Source: Mycolicibacterium rhodesiae
GTDB taxonomy: Bacteria; Actinomycetota; Actinomycetes; Mycobacteriales; Mycobacteriaceae
Assembly (NCBI RefSeq): GCF_002086695.1
Contig: NZ_MVIH01000013.1
Location: forward strand, 62,001-126,000
DNA: 64,000 bases
Direction of reading: 5' to 3'
Below the pieces are notes generated by a model that was not told the DNA's origin, searched no databases, and saw only the letters and a list, made by a program, of their open reading frames with translations. Positions 64,000 to 64,000 of the stretch are shown piece by piece. Each line of letters opens with the position of its first letter. Position 1 is the stretch's first letter. A program made the translations under genes and the position numbers.

Positions 64000-64000
64000 T

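Noticed and set aside
1..64000. CRISPR array, tRNA or rRNA genes, insertion sequences
   Set aside because: No regularly spaced repeats, cloverleaf-like stretches, rRNA landmarks or transposase motifs were noticed by eye; a tRNAscan or covariance-model search was not possible here.

Overview
This window is high-GC actinobacterial DNA from a Mycobacterium/Mycolicibacterium-type genome. The evidence is the gene content and order. lhr, nei, an RluA-type synthase, glpD2, lpdA, the Rv3304-type gene, amiA1, amiB1, deoD, pmmB, upp, the Rv3311-type gene, add, deoA, cdd and sdhCDAB follow the order of the M. tuberculosis Rv3296-Rv3319 segment as I remember it. An MmpL transporter, a PE-PPE-domain hydrolase and many leaderless genes (TAnnnT hexamer 6-8 bases before the start codon) fit the same group. 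Genes are packed tightly, with ATGA, GTGA, TGATG or shared CTAG stop/start overlaps almost everywhere. I saw no tRNA, rRNA, CRISPR array or insertion sequence.

Layout. (1) 1-5836 is a catabolic or detoxification island: a partial HAD dehalogenase, a degenerate SDR, a TetR regulator, an epoxide hydrolase, and a translationally coupled ferredoxin - ferredoxin reductase - cytochrome P450 set. (2) 5856-16176 is a signalling region: an ATPase-LuxR regulator, an orphan PKS-type acyltransferase, and two tandem paralogues joining zinc ribbon, cyclase-like, ATPase and TPR-like regions. (3) 16323-24914 holds DNA and RNA maintenance genes: lhr, a PH-domain protein, a DUF222-HNH nuclease, nei, a DUF1269-type membrane protein and a pseudouridine synthase. 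(4) 24911-38422 is the conserved core: glpD2, lpdA, a gamma-glutamylcyclotransferase-like gene, galE, two M20 amidohydrolases, deoD, an AbrB-type permease with a divergent MarR, pmmB, upp, a DUF218 protein and the Rv3311 homologue. (5) 38423-48302 is an accessory block: PE-PPE hydrolase, a methyltransferase/2OG-dioxygenase/Gfo-Idh trio, MmpL, and a P1B-type ATPase with a divergent ArsR. (6) 48281-54672 carries the add-deoA-cdd salvage operon and the succinate dehydrogenase operon. (7) 54755-64000 carries a frameshifted secreted GH5 cellulase, a seven-gene CoA-thioester operon (two FadE, two MaoC-fold proteins, an Ltp2-like aldolase, a DUF35 protein and a FadD) resembling the steroid side-chain igr operon, and an AhpD/CMD-family gene.

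How the genes work together. deoD, add, deoA, cdd and upp cover purine and pyrimidine nucleoside salvage, and pmmB adds sugar-phosphate metabolism. glpD2, lpdA and sdhCDAB feed electrons into the quinone pool. The best candidates for undescribed biology are the igr-like aldolase module with a cysteine-free DUF35 partner, the three-gene methyltransferase/dioxygenase/oxidoreductase cluster, the orphan acyltransferase that lacks the carboxylate-binding Arg, and the paired cyclase-like regulators that have lost key cyclase residues and share a recently homogenised 166-bp block.
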